Positions 53,102-62,006 of a stretch of 64,000 nt of DNA are shown here, in pieces. The position numbers and the translations under genes were made by a program. Origin of the DNA: Pseudomonas sp. DNDY-54. Lineage in GTDB: Bacteria > Pseudomonadota > Gammaproteobacteria > Pseudomonadales > Pseudomonadaceae. Position 1 is the stretch's first letter; each line of letters opens with the position of its first letter. The stretch spans positions 1,550,001-1,614,000 of the forward strand of contig NZ_CP082271.1 in the NCBI RefSeq assembly GCF_019880365.1, given 5' to 3'. The notes beneath the pieces are model-generated. The model worked only from the letters and a program-made list of their open reading frames with translations. It searched no databases and was not told the origin of the DNA.

Positions 53102-54150
53102 ACAATCAGTGGTGGTTGAATGCGTGTCGTCAGCCGGACGAGCGGGCAGGTGAGGCGGCACTGCAGCGCAATGCTCAGCTGACCAAACCGATTGGTGCGC
53201 TGGGACGTCTCGAAGCGCTGGTGCCGCCGCTTGCGGCCTTGCAAGGCCGCGAGCGGCCCTCGGTAGATCGTCTGTGGATCGCGTTGTTTGCGGGCGACCA
53301 CGGTGTCGCTGAAGAAGGAATATCGGCGTTTCCGCAATCGGTCACCGGGCAAATGCTCGGCAACTTCGTTAATGGTGGCGCAGCCATCAGCGTGCTTGCC
53401 CGCCAGTTGCGAGCACGATTGGATGTGACCGACCTGGGCACTGCCGTTCCGCTACAGGCGCTGCCGGGTGTGCGCCATCTCGAATTAGGCGCCGGCACGA
53501 AGAATTTCACGCGCGAAGCGGCAATGAGTGCTCCGACCTGCCAGCTCGCCATGCAGGCCGGGCGTGACAGCGTGGTACGGGCGCAACGTGAGCAGACCGA
53601 ACTGTTCATTGGTGGCGAAATGGGCATTGGCAACACCACCACTGCCGCCGCTCTTGCCTGCGCATTGCTGAACTGCGCCCCCGAGGATCTGGCGGGCCCC
53701 GGAACCGGGCTGGACGCCGCAGGCGTAGCGCACAAATGCGCGGTTATCCGGCGCGCATTGACGCTTCATAAGGGCTCGCACGACATATTCGAATGGATGC
53801 AGCGGCTGGGAGGTTTCGAGCTGGCGGCACTGACCGGCGCCTACATCGCCTGCGCCCAGCACGGCATCGTTGCGCTCGTCGACGGCTTTATCGCAAGTGT
53901 CGCGGCGCTGTGCGCCGTGCGGTTGAACCCCGACTGCCGCGCCTGGCTGATGTTTGCTCACCGTTCGGCCGAGCCGGGGCACAACGCGGTATTAACGGCC
54001 CTGGACGCACGGCCGCTGCTGGATCTGGATCTGCGCCTGGGTGAGGGTAGTGGCGCGGCACTGGCGGTCCCGCTGTTGCGGTTGGCCTGCGCGCTGCATG
54101 ACGGCATGGCCACCTTCGACGAGGCCGCTGTCGCAGCGAAGCATTCATGA
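53098..54150 (+). CDS. cobT: Nicotinate-nucleotide--dimethylbenzimidazole phosphoribosyltransferase
   Basis: 350-residue enzyme that forms alpha-ribazole phosphate from nicotinate mononucleotide and dimethylbenzimidazole. It shows AGDHGVAEEGISAFPQSVTG, GEMGIGNTTTAAAL and the C-terminal LGEGSGAALAVPLL with the catalytic Glu. The TTG start at 53098 overlaps the cobP stop (TTGA) and has AAAGGAG about eight bases upstream, supporting a rare but real start. Called cobU in older Pseudomonas naming. Confidence 0.95.
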   Translation: MNNQWWLNACRQPDERAGEAALQRNAQLTKPIGALGRLEALVPPLAALQGRERPSVDRLWIALFAGDHGVAEEGISAFPQSVTGQMLGNFVNGGAAISVLARQLRARLDVTDLGTAVPLQALPGVRHLELGAGTKNFTREAAMSAPTCQLAMQAGRDSVVRAQREQTELFIGGEMGIGNTTTAAALACALLNCAPEDLAGPGTGLDAAGVAHKCAVIRRALTLHKGSHDIFEWMQRLGGFELAALTGAYIACAQHGIVALVDGFIASVAALCAVRLNPDCRAWLMFAHRSAEPGHNAVLTALDARPLLDLDLRLGEGSGAALAVPLLRLACALHDGMATFDEAAVAAKHS

Positions 54151-54740
54151 GCCTGCAACTGGACATGCTGCGCCATGGCGAGACCGAATTCGGCGGTGGT
54201 TTTCGCGGGCGTCTGGATGATGCGCTCACCGCGCGCGGTTGGCAGCAGCTTCGTGCAGCCGTCATCGATCGTGAGCCGTGGGATCGAATTATCAGCTCAC
54301 CGTTGCGACGCTGCGCGGCGTTTGGCGCCGAGCTGGCGGAGCAGCAATCGCTCTCGCTCGAACTGGAGCCTGACCTGCGCGAGCTCGATTTCGGTGAGTG
54401 GGAAGGGCGCAGTGCCGCGGATCTCATGGTTGAGGACAGCGACGCGCTAGGTCGTTTCTGGTCTGACCCGTATGGCTTCACCCCGCCTGGCGCAGAGCCT
54501 GTTCTGGCGTTTGAGACACGCGTGCTCAAGGCCGTCGAACGGCTAGTCGACCGTTGCGCCGGGGAGCACGTGTTGCTCGTAACCCATGGTGGTGTGATGC
54601 GCCTGCTAGTGGCGCACGCCCGAGGGTTACCGCGTGAGCAGTTGTTACAGGTGGAGGTTCGTCATGGCGAGCTGTTCCGGCTGAGGATCGGCTTTACAGA
54701 CGCCACGCTCTGGCTGGAAGAACAATGCAGCCCTTTCTGA
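54147..54740 (+). CDS. Alpha-ribazole phosphatase-type histidine phosphatase
   Basis: 197-residue histidine phosphatase with LRHGETE (phospho-His) and VTHGGVMRL. It removes the phosphate from alpha-ribazole phosphate before the CobS reaction. LRELDFGEWEGR is typical of CobC-type phosphatases. It overlaps cobT and cobS. The usual symbol cobC is omitted because it is used here for the PLP enzyme. Confidence 0.92.
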   Translation: MSLQLDMLRHGETEFGGGFRGRLDDALTARGWQQLRAAVIDREPWDRIISSPLRRCAAFGAELAEQQSLSLELEPDLRELDFGEWEGRSAADLMVEDSDALGRFWSDPYGFTPPGAEPVLAFETRVLKAVERLVDRCAGEHVLLVTHGGVMRLLVAHARGLPREQLLQVEVRHGELFRLRIGFTDATLWLEEQCSPF

Positions 54741-55456
54741 TCGCCGTGCAATTTCTGACGTGTCTGCCGGTGCGACTAAACGGCATGCCTGAGCCGCATC
54801 AGGTTGGCAGATCGCTGCTGTATTACCCGCTGGTGGGATTGCTTCTGGGCGCCGTGTTCTGGCTGCTTGGGCTGGGGCTTGCCAGCGCAGCGCCAGCTCT
54901 CCAGGCAGCGCTGGTGCTGACGGCCTGGGTAGGGCTGACCGGTGCGCTGCATCTGGACGGTCTGGCCGACAGCGCCGATGCATGGTTAGGCGGCCTCGGT
55001 GATCGTGAGCGTACGATGACGATCATGAAGGACCCACGCAGCGGTCCAATGGCCGTGACCGTACTGGTCCTGTTGTTGTTGCTCAAGTTCGTCGCGCTGT
55101 GGACGCTTATCCAGCAGGGCCTGCTGTTGGCGTTGTTGCTTGCGCCGCTGATGGGGCGGGGCGCACTGCTAGCGCTGTTTCTCACCACACCTTATGTGCG
55201 GCCCGGCGGGCTGGGTCAGACACTTGTCGAGCGCATGCCGCGAGCGGGCGTCAGCGTTGTGTTGGCGGCGGTCGTGCTGGGTTGTTTGTTGGCAGGCGCA
55301 AGCGGCTGGATGGCGCTGTCGCTTACGGCGGTCACCGTTTTCATGGTGCGCCGAAGCCTCTGCAGGCGACTCGGTGGCACCACGGGCGATACGGCCGGTG
55401 CGCTGCTGGAACTGGTCGAGTGCTCAGTGTTGGTCGGCTTGGCGCTGCTGGGCTGA
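54725..55456 (+). CDS. cobS: Adenosylcobinamide-GDP ribazoletransferase
   Basis: 243-residue inner-membrane enzyme joining alpha-ribazole to adenosylcobinamide-GDP, the final assembly step of B12. It has LHLDGLADSADAWLGG and IMKDPRSGPMAV, both conserved in CobS, and about six transmembrane helices. It overlaps the phosphatase by 16 bases. Its last codons form one arm of a hairpin whose other arm is the end of modC. Older Pseudomonas naming: cobV. Confidence 0.95.
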   Translation: MQPFLIAVQFLTCLPVRLNGMPEPHQVGRSLLYYPLVGLLLGAVFWLLGLGLASAAPALQAALVLTAWVGLTGALHLDGLADSADAWLGGLGDRERTMTIMKDPRSGPMAVTVLVLLLLLKFVALWTLIQQGLLLALLLAPLMGRGALLALFLTTPYVRPGGLGQTLVERMPRAGVSVVLAAVVLGCLLAGASGWMALSLTAVTVFMVRRSLCRRLGGTTGDTAGALLELVECSVLVGLALLG

Positions 55457-55479
55457 GCGATGCGTCAGCCCAGCAGCGC
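55442..55479. terminator. Bidirectional hairpin made from the ends of cobS and modC
   Basis: GCGCTGCTGGGCTGA (55442-55456) and TCAGCCCAGCAGCGC (55465-55479) are perfect 15-base complements separated by eight bases. Each arm is the last five codons, Ala-Leu-Leu-Gly-stop, of one convergent gene. No T run follows. It is a plausible structural barrier to both transcripts. Confidence 0.65.
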
Positions 55480-56553
55480 TACCGTCTTGATCTGCGCCCA
55501 GAGCGCTTTGCCCTCGATCACGCCGAGTTGATCGGCTGATCGCCGCGTGATCCGCGCCAAAAGCGGCGTGCCCTCTGCGGTGAGACGAACCAGTACGTGT
55601 GCCGGTGTATCGGCCGTGACGACCTGTTCGACGCGCACCGCCAGTAGATTGCTGATGCTGGTGCCCTCGGCTCGTCCCAGCGTGAGGCTGACGTCCCGCG
55701 CATGCACGCGAAAACGCAGCGGGTGGCCGACGGCCTCAGGCCGCTTCGTCACTAGCACCTCCCCGCCTTGAAACACCAGGCGCGTGAGATGGTATTCGGC
55801 ATCATGGCCGGTGACGACGGATTCGACGACGACACCTGCTTCGTCACCGAAGGCGGTCGGCAAATCCAGGCGGGCTAGCGTCTCGTGCAAGCCGCCCTGG
55901 GCGACCACTCGACCCTCATCGAGCAAAACAAGATGGTCGGCGAGTCGGGCTACTTCGTCCGGCGAGTGGCTGACATACAGCACTGGGATGTCCAGCTCGC
56001 CGTGCAAACGCTCCAGGTACGGCAGGATTTCCTGTTTACGCTTCAGATCGAGTGCCGCGAGCGGCTCGTCCAGCAGCAACAAGCGGGGACTGGTGAGCAA
56101 TGCGCGAGCGATCCCGACCCGTTGCCGCTCGCCGCCTGACAATCGCTCCGGCAAACGATCGAGCAGGTGTCCGACGCCCAGCAACTCGACCGCCGTATCC
56201 CACGCAACCCGCCGTTGGCGCTTATCGATCCGCTTCATCCCGAACTCAAGATTGCCTTTGACCGACAGGTGCGCGAACAGGTTGGCGTCCTGGAAAACGT
56301 AGCCAATGCCTCGTTGGTGCGGCGGCAGGAAGTGCTGACGGCGCGATTCCTGCCAGCACTCGCCATTCACCTCCAGGCGTCCGGAGGCGCTAGGTTCCAG
56401 CCCTGCGACGCAGCGCAGACAGCTGGTTTTGCCGGAGCCAGATGGGCCGAACAGGGCGGTGATACCCCGTCCCGGTAATTGAAGGGCAACGTCCAGCGTG
56501 AAGCCGGGATGCTCAAGACGGAGCGCCGCATGGATTCCGCTCAGGCTGGTCAT
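55465..56553 (-). CDS. modC: Molybdate ABC transporter ATP-binding protein ModC
   Basis: 362-residue ABC ATPase with Walker A GPSGSGKT, signature LSGGERQRVGIARALL, Walker B LLLDEPLAALD and a C-terminal TOBE domain (about 290-355) that binds molybdate. ATG 56553 is preferred, since its ATGA overlaps the modB stop; a GTG at 56562 would add three residues. It energises ModB. Confidence 0.93.
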   Translation of the reverse strand: MTSLSGIHAALRLEHPGFTLDVALQLPGRGITALFGPSGSGKTSCLRCVAGLEPSASGRLEVNGECWQESRRQHFLPPHQRGIGYVFQDANLFAHLSVKGNLEFGMKRIDKRQRRVAWDTAVELLGVGHLLDRLPERLSGGERQRVGIARALLTSPRLLLLDEPLAALDLKRKQEILPYLERLHGELDIPVLYVSHSPDEVARLADHLVLLDEGRVVAQGGLHETLARLDLPTAFGDEAGVVVESVVTGHDAEYHLTRLVFQGGEVLVTKRPEAVGHPLRFRVHARDVSLTLGRAEGTSISNLLAVRVEQVVTADTPAHVLVRLTAEGTPLLARITRRSADQLGVIEGKALWAQIKTVALLG

Positions 56554-57242
56554 CCGCGCCACCCCGGCCGAAGGCGGCTGTTATAGAGAATGAGGAGTAC
56601 CAGGAAAGAAAAAAGCAACATGCCACCGGCGAGCCAGTGTGCCTGCGCGTACTCCATGGCTTCGACATGGTCGTAAATCTGCACCGAAAGCACGCGAGTT
56701 CTTTCGGGAATATTTCCGCCGATCATCAACACGACGCCGAATTCGCCGACCGTATGGGCAAAGCCGAGAATGCTGGCGGTAATGAAGCCGGGGCGTGCCA
56801 GCGGCAGAACGACCGAGAAAAAGGTGTCCAGCGGGCTGGCACGTAAGGTAGCCGCCGCCTCCAGCGGGCGCTCGCCGATGGCTTCGAAGGCATTCTGCAG
56901 CGGCTGCACTACGAAGGGCATGGAATAGAACACCGATCCCACCACCAGACCCGCAAAGGTAAAGGGCAGCACGCCGAGCCCGAAGGACTGGGTGACCTGA
57001 CCCACGGGGCCATTGGGGCCCATCGCCACCAACAGGTAGAAGCCCAGTACGCTGGGTGGAAGCACCAATGGCAGCGCCACCACAGCACCGATTGGGCCTT
57101 TCAGGGGCGAGCGGGTACGCGCCAACCACCAGGCAATTGGCGTTCCTATCAACAGCAGCAAGAGCGTAGTGACGCTAGCGAGCTTAAGCGTCAGCCAGAT
57201 CGCGGAGAGGCTGGCGTCATCCAAGTGAGGCAAGTCCATCAT
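56550..57242 (-). CDS. modB: Molybdate ABC transporter permease ModB
   Basis: 230-residue inner-membrane permease with five or six helices and the ABC permease EAA-type loop EAAATLRASPLDTFFSVVLP. It opens with MMDLPHLDDASLSAIWLTLKLA. It overlaps modA by four bases and modC by four, making a tight modEABC operon. Confidence 0.95.
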   Translation of the reverse strand: MMDLPHLDDASLSAIWLTLKLASVTTLLLLLIGTPIAWWLARTRSPLKGPIGAVVALPLVLPPSVLGFYLLVAMGPNGPVGQVTQSFGLGVLPFTFAGLVVGSVFYSMPFVVQPLQNAFEAIGERPLEAAATLRASPLDTFFSVVLPLARPGFITASILGFAHTVGEFGVVLMIGGNIPERTRVLSVQIYDHVEAMEYAQAHWLAGGMLLFSFLVLLILYNSRLRPGWRG

Positions 57243-57994
57243 TCTGCACGGTAGCCATAGGCCTTGATCACCTCGGTCGCCGCTGCGCTCTTCATGTAAT
57301 CAAGCAGGGCATGGGCTGCTGCGTTGTCTTGTGCGCTGGTCAATAGCAGGGCGTCCTGGCGAATCGGTGGATGATACGAGGCCGGGACGATCCATCCTGA
57401 TCCGCTGCGAATTCGCCCCTTCGCCAACACTTGAGAGAGGGCGACGAAGCCCAGCTCCGCATTCCCACTGGCAACGAAGTGGTGGGTCTGGGCGATATTC
57501 TCACCCTGCACCAGCCGGTCGCTGACAGATTCGAGCACGCCGAGCTCTTTCAGCGTCGCCAGGGCGGCGGCACCGTAGGGCGCCGTTTTCGGATTGGCAA
57601 CCGCCAGGTGTCGGAACGCGCGCTGTGTCAGCACGCCCGCCTGATCGTCTACGTAGTCGTCTTTGGCGGACCAGAGCACCAACGTGCCGGTGGCGTAGGT
57701 GAAACGACTGCCGGTTACGCCCAACCCTTCGGATTCCAGCTTGGCCGGAACCTGTTCATCAGCGGCCAGCAGCACCGCGAACGGTGCACCGTTTCGAATC
57801 TGCGCATACAGCTTTCCCGTCGAGCCAAAGGCCAACAGTGCTTTATGGCCCGTGAGCGCCTCGAAGCGCTCGGCTATCACCTGCATGGGGGCGGTGAAGT
57901 TCGACGCCACTGCAACCTGCACCACGTCCGCGCGCCCGATCAGGGGAGCACAGGTGGCTATTACCGTGATGAACATCATGTGAATGCTATTCAT
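57239..57994 (-). CDS. modA: Molybdate-binding periplasmic protein ModA
   Basis: 251 residues with a signal peptide (hydrophobic 3-20, cleavage near GRAD). The mature protein starts VVQVAVASNFTAPMQVIAERF, the standard ModA opening; FGSTGKLYAQIRNGAPFAVLL and LGFVALSQV shape the oxyanion site. It begins three bases after modE on the minus strand, so modE and modABC form one transcript. Confidence 0.93.
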   Translation of the reverse strand: MNSIHMMFITVIATCAPLIGRADVVQVAVASNFTAPMQVIAERFEALTGHKALLAFGSTGKLYAQIRNGAPFAVLLAADEQVPAKLESEGLGVTGSRFTYATGTLVLWSAKDDYVDDQAGVLTQRAFRHLAVANPKTAPYGAAALATLKELGVLESVSDRLVQGENIAQTHHFVASGNAELGFVALSQVLAKGRIRSGSGWIVPASYHPPIRQDALLLTSAQDNAAAHALLDYMKSAAATEVIKAYGYRAE

Positions 57995-57997
57995 CGG

Positions 57998-58810
57998 TCA
58001 ATCCACTGCGATGATCACGTGGGACGCCTTGATAAGCGCGGTGCAGGACTGACCGACCGCCAGCCCCAGCTCCTCGGCACCCTCGTTGGTGATGACGGCG
58101 CTCAGCGTGCGGTTGCTGGACAGGGCAAGCTTGACTTCGCAGCTTACGGCACCGGGGGTCAAGCCCGTAATCGTTCCTGTCAGGCGGTTGCGGGCGCTGA
58201 TCTTCACGTCGGCATCGGAGGAAAGCAGGACGAAGCTGGCTTTGATCAGGGCCATCGCGACCTTCCCCGGCGCGAGCTGGAGTTCGTCGATACTGTTGTT
58301 GGTCAGGGTGGCGGTGATGGTCTGACCATCGCCAATATCCAGCGTGACGCTGCCGTTCACTGCGCCTTTCTCGATATGGATGATGTGCCCGCGAAATTGG
58401 TTGCGTGCGCTGGTTTTCATGGCGATTGCTCTGAGCAGCCTGTCGATATCCGCGAAACCGTCAATCCCCTGCGCGACGTGCACAAGAAATCGCTCATATT
58501 CGTGTTGCATCCGCTGCCATACGTGCAGCATCTCCCGGCCGAAATCCGTCAGCTGTGTACCGCCCCCCTTGGCCCCACCGGCCGCGCGCATGACCAACGG
58601 GCGTTCTGACAGGTTGTTCATCGAGTCGACCGCATCCCAGGCCGCCTTGTAGCTGAGCTTGACGGCTTTCGCCGCTCGGCTGATCGAGCCAGTCGCCTCA
58701 ATCTGAGCGAGTAGCTCGATACGTTTGCCCCCTAAGTAACCCTTTTCGCCGCGGTTGAACCAGAGCTGCCCATCGAGGCGCAGTGGTTCCAGCTGATCGG
58801 CTTTGTTCAT
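57998..58810 (-). CDS. modE: Molybdate-responsive transcriptional regulator ModE
   Basis: 270 residues: an N-terminal winged helix (about 30-115, GSISRAAKAVKLSYKAAWDAV) and two C-terminal Mop/TOBE repeats (about 135-200, 205-268). Molybdate-bound ModE represses the mod genes. ATG 58810 gives MNKADQLEP; an in-frame ATG at 58843 would run across the operator and is rejected. Confidence 0.93.
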   Translation of the reverse strand: MNKADQLEPLRLDGQLWFNRGEKGYLGGKRIELLAQIEATGSISRAAKAVKLSYKAAWDAVDSMNNLSERPLVMRAAGGAKGGGTQLTDFGREMLHVWQRMQHEYERFLVHVAQGIDGFADIDRLLRAIAMKTSARNQFRGHIIHIEKGAVNGSVTLDIGDGQTITATLTNNSIDELQLAPGKVAMALIKASFVLLSSDADVKISARNRLTGTITGLTPGAVSCEVKLALSSNRTLSAVITNEGAEELGLAVGQSCTALIKASHVIIAVD

Positions 58811-58844
58811 AGTCGGCTCCCGTAGAGAAGAGCATTCTGACAAG

Positions 58845-58868
58845 CGCTATATAGCGTTGTATATAGCG
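58845..58868 (-). promoter_or_regulatory. ModE-type operator upstream of modE
   Basis: The inverted repeat CGCTATAT (58845-58852) and ATATAGCG (58861-58868), with an eight-base spacer, lies 35 bases upstream of modE. Its TATA-containing arms fit the ModE operator style known from E. coli, and it lies upstream of modE itself, as expected for autorepression. The first half also forms a shorter palindrome CGCTATATAGCG. Confidence 0.75.
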
Positions 58869-58959
58869 AGATCTGGGTTGAACGGCTAGGCGTTCAGCGG
58901 GCGTTGCTCACGCGACGGCGCGGGAGTAGCGTGGATGCGTTTTCGCCTGGAGTTTCGTC

Positions 58960-59508
58960 ATGAAAATTGCCTTGCTTGCCGCGTCGCTCGGATTGGCTCT
59001 GTTGGCCGGGCCTGCCGTTGCGGAACAATGCCCTGCCTTGCTGCAACACGAGTTACCGAAGCTGCGCTCGAAAGACACCATTGATCTGTGCGAACAATTT
59101 CAGGGAAAGGCGCTGGTCGTGGTCAATACGGCGAGCTTCTGCGGGTTCGCCCCCCAATTCAAAGGCCTGGAGGCGCTTTACCAGCGATACAAGGATGACG
59201 GGCTGGCCATCCTGGGGGTGCCATCCGATGATTTTTTCCAAGAATCCGACGACGCGGCTGAAACCGCCGAGGTGTGCTACGTCAACTACGGCGTGACCTT
59301 CCCGATGGCTCAAACGCAACCGGTGCGGGGCAGCGATGCGATACCGCTGTTTAGGGAACTGGCCGAGCAGGCAGGAGGCGCACCACGGTGGAACTTCTAT
59401 AAGTACGTGGTCGACCGGAACGGGAAGGTGGTGGATTATTTTTCGAGCAAGGTCGAGCCCGATGATCCAGAGCTGATCAAGGCGGTGGAACAGGCTTTAG
59501 CGAAGTAG
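58960..59508 (+). CDS. Exported glutathione peroxidase-family protein
   Basis: 182 residues. Signal peptide MKIALLAASLGLALLAGPAVA-E is followed by a GPx-type thioredoxin fold with the catalytic Cys in VVNTASFCGFAPQFKGL and WNFYKYVVDRNGKV. Bacterial Cys GPx proteins usually use thioredoxin. The periplasmic location is unusual for classical GPx but common in this subfamily. Confidence 0.9.
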   Translation: MKIALLAASLGLALLAGPAVAEQCPALLQHELPKLRSKDTIDLCEQFQGKALVVVNTASFCGFAPQFKGLEALYQRYKDDGLAILGVPSDDFFQESDDAAETAEVCYVNYGVTFPMAQTQPVRGSDAIPLFRELAEQAGGAPRWNFYKYVVDRNGKVVDYFSSKVEPDDPELIKAVEQALAK

Positions 59509-59518
59509 CGGAGAGGGT

Positions 59519-59540
59519 GCCCCGACCGAGCGGTCGGGGC
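59519..59540. terminator. Hairpin between convergent GPx and FadL-type genes
   Basis: GCCCCGACCG and CGGTCGGGGC form a perfect 10-bp stem with a two-base loop. It lies ten bases after the GPx stop and eight bases before the stop of the convergent gene. It lacks a T run but is well placed as a bidirectional terminator. Confidence 0.6.
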
Positions 59541-59548
59541 GGGGTGCA

Positions 59549-60835
59549 TCAGAAGCGGTAGCTAAGCGCAGCACCGAAACCGTGGGCGCTGTTTTCGTAG
59601 GTGGCGTTGTAAATACCCTTGGATGGATGCTCGCGGCGCACTTTTGTTTCTTCTTCCCAAAGATAAGAGTAAGCGAGATCAACCGTAACGTCGTCGGTCG
59701 GGTTCCAGCCTAGTCCAAAGCTCACCGCAGTGCGGTCACCGGTGGGGATTCGTGGTGACCGATGCAGGTTATTCGTCGGGCTTTGATCGAAGGCCAAGCC
59801 TGTACGCAGCGTCCACTCACGGTTCAGCTTGTACGCTGTACCGATGGCATAGGACCAAGTATCGTGCCAATCTTGTTCTTCGATAATAGGATTGAGTGGG
59901 CCGGAAGGAAGACCTTCGTTGTCGATTACGATCGCTTCAAAGCGACTCCAGCGTGTCAGCATCGCGCCTGCGTATAGCGTCCATTGATCGTTGAGTTCGT
60001 GAGTTACCGAAAGGTCGATTGACTCTGGAGTGGTCAGGTCGAGGGATGCGTCGTACTTACCGGCCACACCGAGCTGATTGAATCCTTCTTTAAGTTCTGT
60101 ATCGCCCTCAAGCGTGTATTCAACCTTAGATCGATATGTCAAACCCATGCGTGTTTGTGGGGTCAGTTCATACAAAATGCCGGCATTAAAACCGACCGCG
60201 GTATCGTCACCCTTTACTTTGACTCGCCCATCATTGCCACCTGGGATCGGGTTGATGGTCGCACTTTGTAGTTCGCCATCAATGCGGTTCAAGGTAGGGC
60301 CGAAGCCGATCGACAGCTTCTCGTTGAAGCGATAACTGACCGTTGGCTGGACTGTAATTACACGCACTTCGCTGTAATCGCCGTGGTAGCGCCCTTGGAA
60401 ACCGCTTTCATAGTCGGCAATCAGGCCAAACGGGACGTACACCCCGACACCGATCGCCCACTTATCGTCGATCGGTTTGACGTAGTAACCCATAGGTACA
60501 GCCGTAACTGGCACCATGTCGCCATCGTTGCTACCGCCGACAGGGGCACGAAGGCCGCCTGGACCCTGTGGAGTAAAGGCAGAAGTATCTTTTATATCCG
60601 TCTTGGCACTGATCGCAGCCATGCCAAAGCTAACTTCCTCACGCTTCAGGCGCGACATGCCCGCCGGGTTTCCGAACAGCGTGGTGGCGTCGTCGGCAGA
60701 AGAGGAGCGACCTGCGAATGAGGTGCCCATGCCGCTGATGCTTTGCTCATTGAGCGCGAAGCCAGCGGACATCGCCTGAGTGGAAAGGGCGCCTACGGCT
60801 ATTGCAATGGCGGTCTTCAACCAAGTTGTTTTCAT
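59549..60835 (-). CDS. FadL-family outer-membrane transport protein
   Basis: 428 residues with a signal peptide (to AMSA) and the FadL N-terminal motif GFALNEQSISGMGTSFAGR, then ATTLFGNPAG. The rest is a 14-strand barrel pattern ending in an aromatic residue (ALSYRF). FadL-type proteins admit hydrophobic compounds such as long-chain fatty acids. The exact ligand is not predictable. Confidence 0.92.
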   Translation of the reverse strand: MKTTWLKTAIAIAVGALSTQAMSAGFALNEQSISGMGTSFAGRSSSADDATTLFGNPAGMSRLKREEVSFGMAAISAKTDIKDTSAFTPQGPGGLRAPVGGSNDGDMVPVTAVPMGYYVKPIDDKWAIGVGVYVPFGLIADYESGFQGRYHGDYSEVRVITVQPTVSYRFNEKLSIGFGPTLNRIDGELQSATINPIPGGNDGRVKVKGDDTAVGFNAGILYELTPQTRMGLTYRSKVEYTLEGDTELKEGFNQLGVAGKYDASLDLTTPESIDLSVTHELNDQWTLYAGAMLTRWSRFEAIVIDNEGLPSGPLNPIIEEQDWHDTWSYAIGTAYKLNREWTLRTGLAFDQSPTNNLHRSPRIPTGDRTAVSFGLGWNPTDDVTVDLAYSYLWEEETKVRREHPSKGIYNATYENSAHGFGAALSYRF

Positions 60836-60986
60836 TGTTGTACTCCAAGGGAAAAAGCGGCTCGGACCCTATCAAGCTTCCCCGATCGCTCGCAATTGAA
60901 AGAGTGCAAAGTTTCGTAAATAACGACGATCGGCAGCGATTAACTGGAAAACTGCCAATAAAACCGTCTAGCCTGAACCTGACCGT

Positions 60987-61856
60987 TTAGTCACGTAGTT
61001 GTGCCTTGCTTGAAGTGATAGGCCTGTCAGGGTCGGTAATCCACTCGCTCCAGGAGCCTGGATAAAGCTTGGGGATCGGGTGCCCCGCTAGGCACAGCGC
61101 AAACAGGTTATGGCACGCCGTGACGCCGGACCCGCAATAGGCGACCAGAGTGTCGGGTGATCGTCCCGCCAATTGCTGATCGAACCGAGCGCGCAGCTGC
61201 GACGAGGAGAGAAAGCGCCCGGTCGCGTCGAGGTTTTCAGTAAACGGCACGCAGCGAGCACCGGGGATATGCCCGGCTACTGGATCGATAGGCTCCTGCT
61301 CACCGAGAAAACGAGGCAGAGCGCGGGCGTCCAGAAGGGTCAGATCAGGTTTATTCAGATGGGCCAGCAACTGCTGCGCGTTAATTACCAGGCTGTCATC
61401 GGGCGTGCCTTCGAATGTGCCTGGCGGAATGCTGGCCTGTTCACCGGATACACCCCCGGCGGCGTCCAGCCAGGCCCTGAAGCCGCCGTCCAGCAGATAC
61501 ACGCCGCTGCGCTTACCGAGCCATGCCAATAACCACCATCCTCTTGCCGCAAATGCGCCGGGGCCATCGTCGTAAAGCACCACCTCGCTGTCGTTGTTCA
61601 GGCCCGCCCCGCGAAAGCGCTCAATCAGCTGCTCCGGCTGCGGAAGCGGGTGTCGGCCGGTTTGGCCCGGTATCACCGGTCCTGACAAATCTTTCTCCAA
61701 GTCGAGGAAAGCGGCGCCGGGAATATGCGCCTCTTCGTAGCTGCGTCTGCCATATGCCGGATCGTCCAGCGAAAACCGACAATCCAGAATGCGAAGGGTT
61801 GGCTCTGTCAGGCGTGCCTTCAGTTGGGTGGCGTTTATCAGTTGGGCGATTGGCAT
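60987..61856 (-). CDS. sseA: Thiosulfate / 3-mercaptopyruvate sulfurtransferase
   Basis: 289 residues: two rhodanese domains, the N-terminal one inactive and the C-terminal one with catalytic Cys in CGSGVTA (about residue 240), the loop sequence typical of 3-mercaptopyruvate sulfurtransferases. It transfers sulfur from mercaptopyruvate. It is divergent from rnd; ATG 61856 gives MPIAQLINATQLKARL. Confidence 0.9.
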   Translation of the reverse strand: MPIAQLINATQLKARLTEPTLRILDCRFSLDDPAYGRRSYEEAHIPGAAFLDLEKDLSGPVIPGQTGRHPLPQPEQLIERFRGAGLNNDSEVVLYDDGPGAFAARGWWLLAWLGKRSGVYLLDGGFRAWLDAAGGVSGEQASIPPGTFEGTPDDSLVINAQQLLAHLNKPDLTLLDARALPRFLGEQEPIDPVAGHIPGARCVPFTENLDATGRFLSSSQLRARFDQQLAGRSPDTLVAYCGSGVTACHNLFALCLAGHPIPKLYPGSWSEWITDPDRPITSSKAQLRD

Positions 61857-62006
61857 GGCGGGGCTCCGTTCGAGGTGGCGCGCGTGACAGTATCACGCCG
61901 GTTTGACGCTGCGGATGAAGGCGCTGCGAATCGGGAGGCACGATATATACTGCGCGCCTCTTCGCCCGCGTGCCGGTCGGAATACCGAACAACTAAGGAG
62001 GGCCTA

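Noticed and set aside
57431..58609. A 392-codon open frame on the plus strand opposite modA and modE.
   Set aside because: It is antisense to well-supported mod genes, with no recognisable motif or ribosome site; a GC-rich shadow frame.
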